Source of the DNA: an uncultured Bacteroidaceae bacterium
GTDB taxonomy: Bacteria; Bacteroidota; Bacteroidia; Bacteroidales; Bacteroidaceae
Assembly (NCBI GenBank): GCA_904501945.1
Contig: CAJGCU010000011.1
Coordinates: forward strand, 1 to 30,971
Length of the DNA stretch: 30,971 nt
Direction: 5' to 3'
This document shows, piece by piece, positions 23,021 through 30,971 of this stretch; the stretch's first letter is position 1, and the number at the start of each line of letters is the position of its first letter. The notes beneath the pieces are model-generated. The model had not been told where the DNA came from. It did no database searches and was given only the letters and a program-made list of their open reading frames with translations. The position numbers and the translations under genes were made by a program.

Positions 23021-25840
23021 ATGAAAAAACTCACACTGCTCACAGCCTCATTGCTAACGTTAACCTTTGCTACGGCACAAACAGGCATTGATTACATGAA
23101 GGCGATGAAAGCGGCTGACACCGACATCATATTCGACATCAACGACGAAGGAAAGGCATACCACATCAACTGGGGCATGGATGCTGCATGGGACTGGGAC
23201 TACAATGTCTATCGAGGCATTGCACACATCGGAAAAGGAAATTTCGAGACAGGCCGTGTGTCATTCCAGCCCAACGACCTTGTGACTGACAACGGCGACG
23301 GGGCCTACACGCTTTCAGCAAGGCAGCAAAAAAGGCTGAAATGGAGATGTGACCTAATCAAGGAAACAGGCACGAAAAAGGTTAACCTCAATTGCGACCA
23401 CGAAGCACTTTTCAAGAACGAAAACGGCGAAGAGGATTTCACTGGACGCAAGAACTATCAAGGCAAGCCAGAAGAATGGTACAAACTCATCAAGGCTACG
23501 GCTCAATATGTACAGAAGCAAGGACTTACCGTTATCAGCGTCTCACCTTTCAACGAGCCAGACTTTGTATGGGAGCAGGCAACGAGCGAGACACAAGCCA
23601 TGAAGGATTTCCTCGCCATTGCCAAGCTCATCAAGGAAGACCCTTTCTTCAAAGACATACGAGTGAGCGGAGGAAACACATTGAATAGCGACCGCGCACT
23701 GCCTTGGTACAACTACCTGAAAGAATATATAGACGAAGGAAACACACATCAGCTGGCCGGCTCATTTGACACTTATGCCGGATTTTTTGCCCAAGTGAAA
23801 GCCGACGGACGAATTGGAACGGCTGACGAGCTTCACAATGTGGGAGAAGCCATCGTTGGAGCAAACTACGGCATGGAAAATGGCATCTGGTGGGGCTTTG
23901 ACTCGAAAGCACGAGGACAGTTCTGCATAGACTCCAACGAAGGTGTGCGCATCGGCTACGGAGAGAACCGAAATGCATGGACGGATGCCGCGGTCTATCG
24001 CAACGAGAAAACGGGCGAGGTACATGGCTATATCGGCTCCAGTGAACGACAGGCTTCATCCTCTTCCTTTGCCTTCATCAGCACGACAAAGGATGTTTAT
24101 TTCAACGGATACGGTCCTACACGAATGTATGTATATGACGTGCCAGGAGGAACAGGATACCAGAAAGGGCAAATCAATGCAGAACGCTTGTTTGACATTA
24201 CCTGGGGAGAAGATGTTGCTCCATTCGAAGTGAACGGAACCTACCAAATCCTGAACGTGGCAAGCAAGAAACTGCTTACCATGAGTGGAGGGAATGCTAC
24301 CAGCAGCACCAGAAAGAGCAGCGGGAAAACACAGCAATGGAACGTTTATCCAGGCTACACCGATGGCGACATGTCCTATTGGTTCTTCGACAATGCAGGC
24401 AACACCAACATGCACCTGAACACAGAACTTAACTGGGGAAATCTGAAAAACATGTTCACATCTTCAGCCAATGTCATAGTGTATAGCGCAGGAACCAACC
24501 ACCCAATGGAAGAACAATGGTATATCAAGTATGCCCAAGAAGGTTCCTTCTATATCATCAATCGACTAACCAATAAATATCTGTACTGCAGCAGCCTGAC
24601 CGACGGAACCCGAATTTCATCGAAAAACGAGCCAGACAGCAATACATCCGAGAGTGAACTCAAAAAATACCTCTGGCGCTTCCTGCCTACAGACGTGAAG
24701 ACTCCATCACTGACTGTACTCAAGGCTCCAGAAGCTCCAACAGCACTCTATGCCAAGCAACGAAACGGCAGCATTGAACTGAATTGGACTGCCCCTGCCG
24801 ACGATGACGTTGCGTCGTACACCATCCTGAGGGCCGAAGAACCTGCCATAGAAGGCGGACTTGCTGAATACAACACCATCGGCAGAAACGACACGTTGAC
24901 GACTTTCATTGACAACACAGTCATTGCCGGAAAGAAATACATCTACAAGGTACAAGCGGTTGACTATCACTGCAATCGTTCCGAAGCTTCCGACACGCTG
25001 CACGCTGCACCACTCGCAGAGCAGGGTCTCGTCTGCCAATTGCAGTTCGACGGCAACACAGACGACTGCACACCTAACAGCCTCAACGCATCTCTCTTTG
25101 GAACTGCTTCTTACTCGAGCGTTTCTGCGATGATAAAATCTGGCACAAAAAGTCTTAACATGAAAGGAGACATCTATGCCATGCTGCCTTATGCTGCCAC
25201 TCACCACGATGAAATGACTATTACGACATGGGTACGCCACAGCAGCGGAGGCAGCAATTGGCAACGCATATTCGATTTCGGCAATGGTACCAATCAATAT
25301 ATGTTCCTCACCCCTAACAATGGCAGCGAGATGAGATTTGTCATGAAAAATGGAGGAGAAGAAGAAATACTCTCTACAGGCAAAAAACTGAGCACGACGG
25401 CATGGCATCACATCGCCATTGCCATCAAGCCCATGGGCAACAATGTACAAGCCACACTCTACCTTGATGGCGAGAACGTTGCACAAAGCGACAAGTTCAC
25501 CATCAAGCCATCCGACATAGCCCCATCCCTTTGCTACATCGGACGTTCCATGTTCAGGGGCGATCCACTCTTCGAGGGTAGAATAGATGACTTCCGTATC
25601 TACAACCATGCTCTTTCTGCCGACGAGATTGCAGCCATCATGACAGACATCGGAGAAGTTTCCAACGACATCAGCAACAGCTACGAAGAGACGCTCAGCA
25701 CGGACATCCAAGCAATACATCCAGATAACGGACAGCAAACAACAGACAATGATGCCCTTTACGACCTGAGCGGCAGACACATCAGCACGCCTGCCAATGG
25801 CATAGTTATCCAAGGAAAGAAAAAAATACTCTACCCGTAA
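23021..25840 (+). CDS. Secreted multidomain clan GH-A-like glycoside hydrolase (GH30-like?) with beta-trefoil, FN3, LamG and sorting tail
   Basis: The ATG at 23021 gives a 939-residue protein with signal peptide MKKLTLLTASLLTLTFATAQ; a TTG two codons earlier is not needed. The catalytic domain (about 22-400) looks like a (beta/alpha)8 barrel: VISVSPFNEPDF has the acid/base candidate Glu179 and IGTADELHNVGEA the nucleophile candidate Glu270. LNCDHEAL (123-130) and WGMDAAWDWD (51-60) are other likely site segments. Residues about 405-570 resemble a ricin-type beta-trefoil (YQILNVASKKLLTMSGG). About 575-665 is a fibronectin III domain, and about 670-875 a LamG domain. The end LYDLSGRHISTPANGIVIQG is a secretion-type tail. 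The GH family and substrate are not certain; xylan or a related hemicellulose is inferred from the downstream GH43 and GH31. Confidence 0.8.
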   Translation: MKKLTLLTASLLTLTFATAQTGIDYMKAMKAADTDIIFDINDEGKAYHINWGMDAAWDWDYNVYRGIAHIGKGNFETGRVSFQPNDLVTDNGDGAYTLSARQQKRLKWRCDLIKETGTKKVNLNCDHEALFKNENGEEDFTGRKNYQGKPEEWYKLIKATAQYVQKQGLTVISVSPFNEPDFVWEQATSETQAMKDFLAIAKLIKEDPFFKDIRVSGGNTLNSDRALPWYNYLKEYIDEGNTHQLAGSFDTYAGFFAQVKADGRIGTADELHNVGEAIVGANYGMENGIWWGFDSKARGQFCIDSNEGVRIGYGENRNAWTDAAVYRNEKTGEVHGYIGSSERQASSSSFAFISTTKDVYFNGYGPTRMYVYDVPGGTGYQKGQINAERLFDITWGEDVAPFEVNGTYQILNVASKKLLTMSGGNATSSTRKSSGKTQQWNVYPGYTDGDMSYWFFDNAGNTNMHLNTELNWGNLKNMFTSSANVIVYSAGTNHPMEEQWYIKYAQEGSFYIINRLTNKYLYCSSLTDGTRISSKNEPDSNTSESELKKYLWRFLPTDVKTPSLTVLKAPEAPTALYAKQRNGSIELNWTAPADDDVASYTILRAEEPAIEGGLAEYNTIGRNDTLTTFIDNTVIAGKKYIYKVQAVDYHCNRSEASDTLHAAPLAEQGLVCQLQFDGNTDDCTPNSLNASLFGTASYSSVSAMIKSGTKSLNMKGDIYAMLPYAATHHDEMTITTWVRHSSGGSNWQRIFDFGNGTNQYMFLTPNNGSEMRFVMKNGGEEEILSTGKKLSTTAWHHIAIAIKPMGNNVQATLYLDGENVAQSDKFTIKPSDIAPSLCYIGRSMFRGDPLFEGRIDDFRIYNHALSADEIAAIMTDIGEVSNDISNSYEETLSTDIQAIHPDNGQQTTDNDALYDLSGRHISTPANGIVIQGKKKILYP

Positions 25841-25873
25841 GATATTAAAATACAACAGATATACAATATCAGA

Positions 25874-26965
25874 ATGAAACAGCTATCCATCACCCTGCTC
25901 ACACTTCTGTTCGCACTGCCTACAGTCTATGCACAGAAATACACTTCCTATCTTTTTGCCTTCTTCTCCAACAATAGTCCAGAAGGTGAACAGATACGAT
26001 TTGCCATCTCTGACGATGGATTCAACTACCGCTCTCTCAACGACGGCAAACCCGTTGTCGCTTCAGATACAATCTCCCTGAAGAAGAGCATCCGAGACCC
26101 GCATATCATCAGAGCGCAAGACGGCAAGACATTCTACATGGTACTCACCGATATGCGCTCCAGCCAAGGATGGCAATCCAATGACGGGCTTGTCCTGATG
26201 AAGTCTACAGATCTCATCCACTGGCAACACACTGCCATCGACTTTCCCACCCGATTTCCTCATCTCGCGGGATTCGACCGAGCAAACCTTCATGCCGTAT
26301 GGGCTCCACAGACCATCTGGGATCCTATAGCAAAGAAATACATGATTTATTACTCCATCGGACGCCACGACTGGGAATACGAGACCAACGACTGGGAAGT
26401 CAATCGACGCACAGGCGAACGTAAGAAATTCAACCAGCCCTATTTCAAACTCTTCTACTCCTACGCCAACGAAGACTTCACTGACATCAGCGACCCCCGT
26501 CTTCTCTTCGACTTTGGCAAAGCAGCTATCGATGGAGACATCATCTATGACGAGCAACATCAAGAGTATGTGCTTTTCTTCAAAGACGAAGGGCGAAGCG
26601 TCATCAATCCCGCAGGACCTGATGGAGGTTGGCGCACCCGCCAGGGAGTCATGCGCGCAACCAGCAAAACTCTCACAGGACCTTACACTGTAGAATGGAA
26701 GCACCTGCAAAAGGAAGGGCAGTATCCAGTCGAAGGCTCGTCTGTATTCCCGCTCATCAAGAAATCCAAAAAACAGCCTGCTGAATACATCCTCATGTAT
26801 GACTGTTATGCCAATGGACACTACCAGTTCTGCAAGGGAGACCTAACCACCTTCCAGTATGTACAGGACACCCCAACCCAGGGTAACTTCACTCCACGTC
26901 ATGGCTCTGTCATACAGATTACACAAAAAGAACGTAAACGACTGGAGAAACACTTCGGATATTAA
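25874..26965 (+). CDS. Secreted GH43 family glycosidase (arabinosidase/xylosidase-like)
   Basis: A 363-residue protein with a signal peptide (cleavage near VYAQ, residue 21). It has the GH43 propeller triad: Asp75 in SIRDPHIIR (general base), Asp220 in AAIDGDII (pKa modulator) and Glu287 in YPVEGSSVF (general acid). Unlike many GH43 enzymes, a strand block (YLFAFFSNNSPEGEQIRFAI) comes before the general-base segment. WAPQTIWDPIAKKYMIYYS is a typical blade-two sequence. Family activities include alpha-L-arabinofuranosidase, beta-xylosidase and exo-galactosidases, so the substrate is open. The gene lies 33 bp after the GH-A gene and 61 bp before GH31, so the three form one transcription unit. 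It differs clearly from the GH43 at the left edge. Confidence 0.88.
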   Translation: MKQLSITLLTLLFALPTVYAQKYTSYLFAFFSNNSPEGEQIRFAISDDGFNYRSLNDGKPVVASDTISLKKSIRDPHIIRAQDGKTFYMVLTDMRSSQGWQSNDGLVLMKSTDLIHWQHTAIDFPTRFPHLAGFDRANLHAVWAPQTIWDPIAKKYMIYYSIGRHDWEYETNDWEVNRRTGERKKFNQPYFKLFYSYANEDFTDISDPRLLFDFGKAAIDGDIIYDEQHQEYVLFFKDEGRSVINPAGPDGGWRTRQGVMRATSKTLTGPYTVEWKHLQKEGQYPVEGSSVFPLIKKSKKQPAEYILMYDCYANGHYQFCKGDLTTFQYVQDTPTQGNFTPRHGSVIQITQKERKRLEKHFGY

Positions 26966-26968
26966 CAT

Positions 26969-26986
26969 ATATATTATATAATATAT
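26969..26986. repeat. Perfect 18-bp A/T palindrome between GH43 and GH31
   Basis: ATATATTATATAATATAT is its own reverse complement and starts just after the GH43 stop. A pure A/T palindrome of this size can arise by chance in an A/T-rich spacer. It has no TAnnTTTG, so a promoter role is unsupported. Confidence 0.45.
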
Positions 26987-27026
26987 TCAAACACAAATAA
27001 CCAATATTTATTAATTCTTATTATCT

Positions 27027-29408
27027 ATGAAAAAGAAAACATTCATTCTTTCTCTCCTCTCCCTCTTGGGTATCACTTATGCTCAAGCACAGACCGTAGA
27101 GTTCTACACACCCAACACGGTACGTATCGTAAAGGAAAACGGGCAAAAAGTAGAAAAAACATCGCTCGTAGTCATCGCTTCTCCACAGAAAGTGAAAGTA
27201 AAGCAGACACAGCAAGGCACAGCTACTATCTACAAGTCATCAGCATTGACTGTCACAGTAGATAACGGCAAGGTTTCATTCGCCGACAGCAAGGGAAACC
27301 TCCTCACCAGCGAAGTGAACAGCGCTTTCACTCCTATCACCAAAGGTCCAGACCAGGACGCCTTCCGAGTTCGCCAGACCTTCAGCGTTGAAGCAGACGA
27401 AGGTATCTACGGTGTAGGTCTTCTCCAAAACGGCAAGATGAGCCAGCGTGGCGAAAATCGCCGAATGGAGCAGAGCAACCTCGAAGACTTCGCTCATTTC
27501 TACCAGAGCATCAAAGGCTACGGAATTTTCTGGGACAACTATTCTCCCACACGCTTCGTCAGCCCAGCAGAAGGACAGGCAGGCGAGATTGTCCTTGAGT
27601 CAGAAGTCGGCAAGCTCATCGACTACTACTTCATCTATGGCGGCAATGCCGACGGCGTCATCGCCGAGATGCGTAGCATTTCTGGCCAAGTGCCAATGTT
27701 CCCTCTCTGGACCTATGGATTCCATCAGTCACGCGAACGCTACAAGACACAGAATGAACTTCTCGAAGTTGTACACAAGTACCGTAACCTCAAGATTCCA
27801 TTCGACGGCATCATCCAAGACTGGCAGTACTGGGGCAGCAACTACAACTGGAACGCCATGGAATTCATCAACCCAGACTTCGACCGCGCACAGGACATGA
27901 TTAACGAAGTGCATCGCCAGAATGCTCACATGAGCATCTCTATCTGGGCATCCTTCGGACCAGAAACCAAGGCATTCAAGGAACTCAAGTCAAAAGGTCT
28001 CATGCTCGACTTCGACACCTGGCCACAGAGCGGACTTCCACAATGGCCACCACGTAAAGACTACCCCAGCGGTGTTCGCTGCTACGACGTTTATAGCAAA
28101 GAAGCTCGCGACATCTACTGGAAGAACCTCACACGCCTCCACGAAATGGGCATCGACGCATGGTGGATGGACTCAACCGACCCTGACCAGATGGACCTCA
28201 CAGAAGAGCAACGCGACCAGCCTACCGCCATGGGCTCTTACCGCAGCGTGCGCAACGCCTTCCCGCTCTTGACAGTCGGCGGCGTGTATGACAGCCAACG
28301 TGCAGTTGACAGCACCAAACGCGTCTTCATCCTCACACGTTCTTACTTCGCAGGACAGCAGCGCTATGGCGCCAACACATGGAGTGGCGACATCGGCTCT
28401 TCATGGGATAGCTTCCGCAAGCAGGTGCCAATCTGCCTCAACTACACCCTCACAGCCAATCCTAACGTCAACGCAGACATCGGCGGTTTCTTTGCAGGCT
28501 CATACAACACACAAGGTCACAACTCTGCACCACGCAATCCACAGTATCAGGAACTCTACGTTCGCTGGATGCAGTTCGGAGCCTTCACGCCTATGATGCG
28601 CAGCCACGGAGCCGACATCTACCGTGAAATCTACTACTTCGGAAAGGAAGGCGAGCCTGTTTACGATGCACTCGTAGATGCAGTGAAACTCCGCTACCGC
28701 TTCCTCCCATACATCTACAGCCAGTCATGGCAGGTAACCAGCAACAACGACTCCTTCATGCGTGCCCTCTTCATGGACTTCAAGGACGACCGCAACACAT
28801 GGAACAACAACCGTCAGTTCCTCTTCGGACACAACGTCCTCGTATGCCCAGTTATTGACCCGCTCTACACAACAGAAAAGATTGTCAGAACCAATGAAAT
28901 GACAGGATGGGACCGCCAGGACCTCCAGCGCGAAAACTACTCACGCATCAACTGGAATGAGGCAAAAACCTTCGACGTCTATTTGCCAGCAGGTGCCAAG
29001 TGGTATGACTACTGGACCAACACGCTCATTGACGGCGGCAAGACCATCTCAGCAGCAGCTCCGCTCAGCAAGGCTCCACTCTACATCAAGGCAGGTTCAA
29101 TCCTTCCACTCGGACCAGACGTGCAGTATGCCAACGAAAACAAGTTCGACAACCTCGACATCGTAGTATATCCAGGCGCTGATGCAACCTTCACCCTCTA
29201 CGAAGACGAAGGCGACAACTACAACTACGAAAAGGGAGAATACAGCACCATCCAGCTCAAGTGGAACGACCGCTCCAAGACGCTCACCATCGGCAAGCGC
29301 ACAGGCTCATTCAAGGGCATGCTCGCCACTCGCACCTTCAACGTGAAAGTCATCGGAGGCAAGGAAACGACCGTAACTTACAGCGGCAAGGCTATCAACG
29401 TTAAGTAA
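27027..29408 (+). CDS. GH31 alpha-xylosidase-type glycosidase
   Basis: A 793-residue secreted enzyme with a signal peptide ending at YAQAQ (residue 22). Residues about 25-225 are the N-terminal beta-sandwich, then the barrel: the nucleophile is Asp382 in AWWMDSTDPD and the acid/base Asp455 in WSGDIGSSW. IIQDWQYWG (262-270), SISIWASF (303-310) and MRSHG near residue 530 are further GH31 landmarks. The C-terminal part contains two beta domains (VYLPAGAKWYDYWTN; VYPGADATFTLYEDEGDNYNYEKG). WWMDSTxPD occurs in alpha-xylosidases of Bacteroidetes and Cellvibrio, so release of alpha-linked xylose from xyloglucan- or xylan-derived oligosaccharides is the best guess. An alpha-glucosidase role cannot be excluded. 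It is the last gene of the GH-A/GH43/GH31 unit and is followed by a strong terminator. Confidence 0.9.
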   Translation: MKKKTFILSLLSLLGITYAQAQTVEFYTPNTVRIVKENGQKVEKTSLVVIASPQKVKVKQTQQGTATIYKSSALTVTVDNGKVSFADSKGNLLTSEVNSAFTPITKGPDQDAFRVRQTFSVEADEGIYGVGLLQNGKMSQRGENRRMEQSNLEDFAHFYQSIKGYGIFWDNYSPTRFVSPAEGQAGEIVLESEVGKLIDYYFIYGGNADGVIAEMRSISGQVPMFPLWTYGFHQSRERYKTQNELLEVVHKYRNLKIPFDGIIQDWQYWGSNYNWNAMEFINPDFDRAQDMINEVHRQNAHMSISIWASFGPETKAFKELKSKGLMLDFDTWPQSGLPQWPPRKDYPSGVRCYDVYSKEARDIYWKNLTRLHEMGIDAWWMDSTDPDQMDLTEEQRDQPTAMGSYRSVRNAFPLLTVGGVYDSQRAVDSTKRVFILTRSYFAGQQRYGANTWSGDIGSSWDSFRKQVPICLNYTLTANPNVNADIGGFFAGSYNTQGHNSAPRNPQYQELYVRWMQFGAFTPMMRSHGADIYREIYYFGKEGEPVYDALVDAVKLRYRFLPYIYSQSWQVTSNNDSFMRALFMDFKDDRNTWNNNRQFLFGHNVLVCPVIDPLYTTEKIVRTNEMTGWDRQDLQRENYSRINWNEAKTFDVYLPAGAKWYDYWTNTLIDGGKTISAAAPLSKAPLYIKAGSILPLGPDVQYANENKFDNLDIVVYPGADATFTLYEDEGDNYNYEKGEYSTIQLKWNDRSKTLTIGKRTGSFKGMLATRTFNVKVIGGKETTVTYSGKAINVK

Positions 29409-29431
29409 AGAAACAACTCATACCTTTATAC

Positions 29432-29472
29432 AAACGTGCGGCTTAGGCAACCCCTAAGCCACACGTTTTTTA
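29432..29472 (+). terminator. Intrinsic terminator after GH31
   Basis: AAACGTGCGGCTTAGG pairs with CCTAAGCCACACGTTT with one mismatch around a 5-nt loop, followed by a T run. It begins 23 bp after the GH31 stop. On the other strand it can also end the convergent gene at 29490-30536. Confidence 0.85.
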
Positions 29473-29489
29473 CCGATACTATGAAACCA

Positions 29490-30536
29490 TCACCTCGTCA
29501 ACACCTTCTTCCCGTTCTGAATATAAATACCTTTCGCAGGAGCTGCGACAGGACGGCCCGTGAGGTCGTATAAAGGCGATTTCGTGAGATGGTTGCTGAC
29601 AGCACCAATTACATCTGCAATCTTTGTTACTTTATCCGTCGGCCTTTCATTCATGTTGAAATGCATCGTGTATTTGCCGCTTTGGGGCTCTGGAAGTCCA
29701 TAGTAATAAGCGATGTCTCGATACCATACAACGTAGCCAGCATCTGTGGCAGGATTCAGATTCCATACGTATGCACAATAGAGGTCATCGCCAACACGAT
29801 AGAAGCAGGTGTATTCGCGGTTTGGCGAGCGGTATCGCTCATCTTCTACAACAAGAGTCCCATCCTTATAGGTGCAATTCACGAATAAGTCATTGAAAGC
29901 TCCAGATTCATCCCTTGGTGCGCCAGAATCATGCGCAAAGAGAGGGTCTAAGGATATTTCACGAGTTAAGTATTGACCTTCCTCATATTCCATCCAGAGC
30001 GTCTGAGTCTGCAGAGTTTCATTCATCGGAAGAATCATGAAATGGTTGGAAAACGAGCCAAAGTCTTCAAGCCATTGGTCGGAATATTTGCCATCAACCG
30101 AACGCACTTTCAGAAGTCGCTTCGTGCAGTTTTCACCCATACCCATGTAAGATGTATTAACAAGCGTATCAGCAGCCGCTTCTATCGTCCACTCCATTCC
30201 GTTGTATGTAGCAAAGCGGTCGCCAACAGTAAGCGTGAAGTCGAAAGCAAGGCGTTCCTCTTCTTTCTCGAAGTCATAGATAAAGATACGTTTATCTTCC
30301 ATTCGATAGCCGTACTGTAGTTTTACAGGATTATAATATTCTTGTCGTATCTGGAAGCCCCAATCATACATTCGATAATAATCAACCCCATTTGAAGCTT
30401 TTTCAGGAAGACAGTGATACTCGGTGATGGATGGCGCACTCTCTCCTGCTTTAAGCGTAGCCATAGCCCAGCTGTGCTGAGCTCGCATGACAGCAGCATT
30501 GATTAAAACTAATGCAAATACCTGTATTTTTAACAT
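29490..30536 (-). CDS. Secreted protein of unknown function with sorting-type C-terminal tail
   Basis: The ATG at 30536 gives 348 residues with signal peptide MLKIQVFALVLINAAVMRAQ; the longer frame from 30620 would run through the promoter region. I do not recognise a named domain. The mature protein is rich in Tyr, Trp and Asp and in short beta strands (YYRMYDWGFQIRQEYYNPVK, FDFTLTVGDRFATYNGMEW), suggesting a beta-sandwich surface protein. It ends with SPLYDLTGRPVAAPAKGIYI then QNGKKVLTR, which resembles Prevotella C-terminal tails of the Por secretion (T9SS) type. It stands alone, converging on the GH31 gene. The strand and composition pattern looks like genuine coding sequence. No enzymatic motif is apparent. 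Confidence 0.75.
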   Translation of the reverse strand: MLKIQVFALVLINAAVMRAQHSWAMATLKAGESAPSITEYHCLPEKASNGVDYYRMYDWGFQIRQEYYNPVKLQYGYRMEDKRIFIYDFEKEEERLAFDFTLTVGDRFATYNGMEWTIEAAADTLVNTSYMGMGENCTKRLLKVRSVDGKYSDQWLEDFGSFSNHFMILPMNETLQTQTLWMEYEEGQYLTREISLDPLFAHDSGAPRDESGAFNDLFVNCTYKDGTLVVEDERYRSPNREYTCFYRVGDDLYCAYVWNLNPATDAGYVVWYRDIAYYYGLPEPQSGKYTMHFNMNERPTDKVTKIADVIGAVSNHLTKSPLYDLTGRPVAAPAKGIYIQNGKKVLTR

Positions 30537-30584
30537 ACAATTTGTTTTTTGTACTATTTTTACGTAATTTATGTTCATTTTTTG

Positions 30585-30615
30585 CAAAGAAAATACAATT
30601 ATATAAAAAAAACAA
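30585..30615 (-). promoter_or_regulatory. Possible promoter of the 348-residue secreted protein
   Basis: On the minus strand TTG (30615-30613), a 20-nt spacer and TTTCTTTG (30592-30585) resemble a Bacteroidetes promoter, but the -7 box lacks the TA start. It leaves about 45 nt of leader before the ATG at 30536. Confidence 0.35.
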
Positions 30616-30785
30616 GTCAAATGGCGTTTTTTATTTTTTTTTTAACTATTCCAACAACTTGACATACTACTTAACAACAAATTAAGGGTACAGCAAAGAT
30701 ACAGAAACAGGAAAGGTGTCTCAACGTATATCCATCCTTTACAATCCGCCATCTCACACCCCTTTTTAACACCTCAGCACCTCTA

Positions 30786-30872
30786 GAGGCACTAAAGTAA
30801 CGTGAGTTCGGTATAATAAAGATATGTTTTTTTAGTGCCTCGCAAAGCGACTCTTTATATCAAACTGACGTT
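30786..30872. repeat. Interleaved pair of inverted repeats in the right-hand gene-free region
   Basis: GAGGCACTAAA (30786-30796) matches TTTAGTGCCTC (30831-30841) exactly. The segment 30799-30822 (AACGTGAGTTCGGTATAA...) matches the reverse complement of 30852-30872 with a few differences and a 3-nt gap. The order is arm 1, arm 2, arm 1', arm 2', so the two stems would form a pseudoknot or exclude each other. No gene is seen in 30537-30971; the stretch holds this element, a possible promoter and the hairpin at 30886. Confidence 0.55.
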
Positions 30873-30885
30873 TTAGATAACGTGT

Positions 30886-30925
30886 CGTACCCGAGGGGTG
30901 CTCCGCATCGCACCCCTCGGGTACG
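30886..30925 (+). terminator. Perfect 16-bp G/C-rich hairpin followed by a T run
   Basis: CGTACCCGAGGGGTGC (30886-30901) and GCACCCCTCGGGTACG (30910-30925) are exact reverse complements with an 8-nt loop, followed by CTTTTTGTGCCCTTTT. This is a textbook intrinsic terminator for the plus strand, yet no plus-strand gene lies within 1.4 kb upstream. It may end a small RNA, or be a leader terminator for a gene beyond the window. Confidence 0.7.
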
Positions 30926-30971
30926 CTTTTTGTGCCCTTTTCCCTCCAAAATTCCAAAGCGTTGATACTCA

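Noticed and set aside
24707..25855. Long open frame (382 codons) on the minus strand
   Set aside because: It lies wholly antisense to the GH-A/FN3/LamG gene, whose domains are clear. Its translation has no recognisable motif or signal peptide.
26063..26821. Open frame of 252 codons on the minus strand
   Set aside because: Antisense to the GH43 gene with intact catalytic motifs; composition is that of a shadow frame.
26966..27026. Promoter for GH31 in the A/T-rich spacer
   Set aside because: No TAnnTTTG or TTTG pair with proper spacing is present; the 18-bp A/T palindrome alone is weak evidence.

Overview
The window is a chromosomal segment of a Bacteroidales bacterium, most likely Prevotella or a close relative (Segatella type). 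Supporting signs are SusC/SusD-family genes, Bacteroidetes-type -7 promoter boxes (TAnnTTTG, mostly TATCTTTG or TACCTTTG) upstream of several genes, signal peptides ending in AQ, C-terminal tails of the form YDL.GR....GI.I..GKK, and housekeeping genes mixed with polysaccharide-degradation genes. The genus is an inference from these features. No tRNA, rRNA, insertion sequence, integrase or CRISPR array was recognised.

Layout. (1) 1-1180, minus strand: a carbohydrate esterase (SGNH/SASA type) and the start of a GH43 enzyme, overlapping by ATGA. (2) 1569-11591, minus strand: a four-gene operon read in the order large zinc metalloprotease (DUF5117/DUF4953 type), SusC-like transporter, SusD-like lipoprotein, beta-propeller/LamG surface protein. 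With a protease and no glycoside hydrolase, it looks more like a RagAB-type peptide-uptake locus than a glycan locus. (3) 11789-16261: mtnN (+), a PurF paralogue lacking the catalytic N-terminal cysteine (-), and an ATPase plus DUF4435/TOPRIM-like gene pair (+) resembling the PARIS/OLD style of defence systems. (4) 16420-19842, minus strand: GH51 arabinofuranosidase followed by a GH8 exo-oligoxylanase. (5) 20356-22976, plus strand: tyrS and serB. (6) 23021-29408, plus strand: a multidomain clan GH-A-like glycosidase, a GH43 and a GH31 (alpha-xylosidase type), ending in a strong terminator. (7) 29490-30536, minus strand: an unrecognised secreted protein with a sorting-like tail.

The carbohydrate genes (CE, 2x GH43, GH8, GH51, GH31, GH-A) fit together as an arabinoxylan or xylo-oligosaccharide programme: deacetylation, arabinose and xylose side-chain removal, and release of xylose from reducing ends. 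They sit in three separate clusters with housekeeping genes between them. No dedicated SusCD pair or hybrid two-component regulator for xylan is present in the window.

The intergenic regions hold several structured elements that the genes do not explain: two arrays of 15-bp odd palindromes at an exact 24-bp pitch (1419-1481 and 20030-20068), a second dispersed repeat carrying CGCACACGGTG (1330-1360 and 12621-12651), a perfect 16-bp inverted repeat between tyrS and serB, and an interleaved pair of inverted repeats ending in a perfect 16-bp terminator-like hairpin near the right edge.
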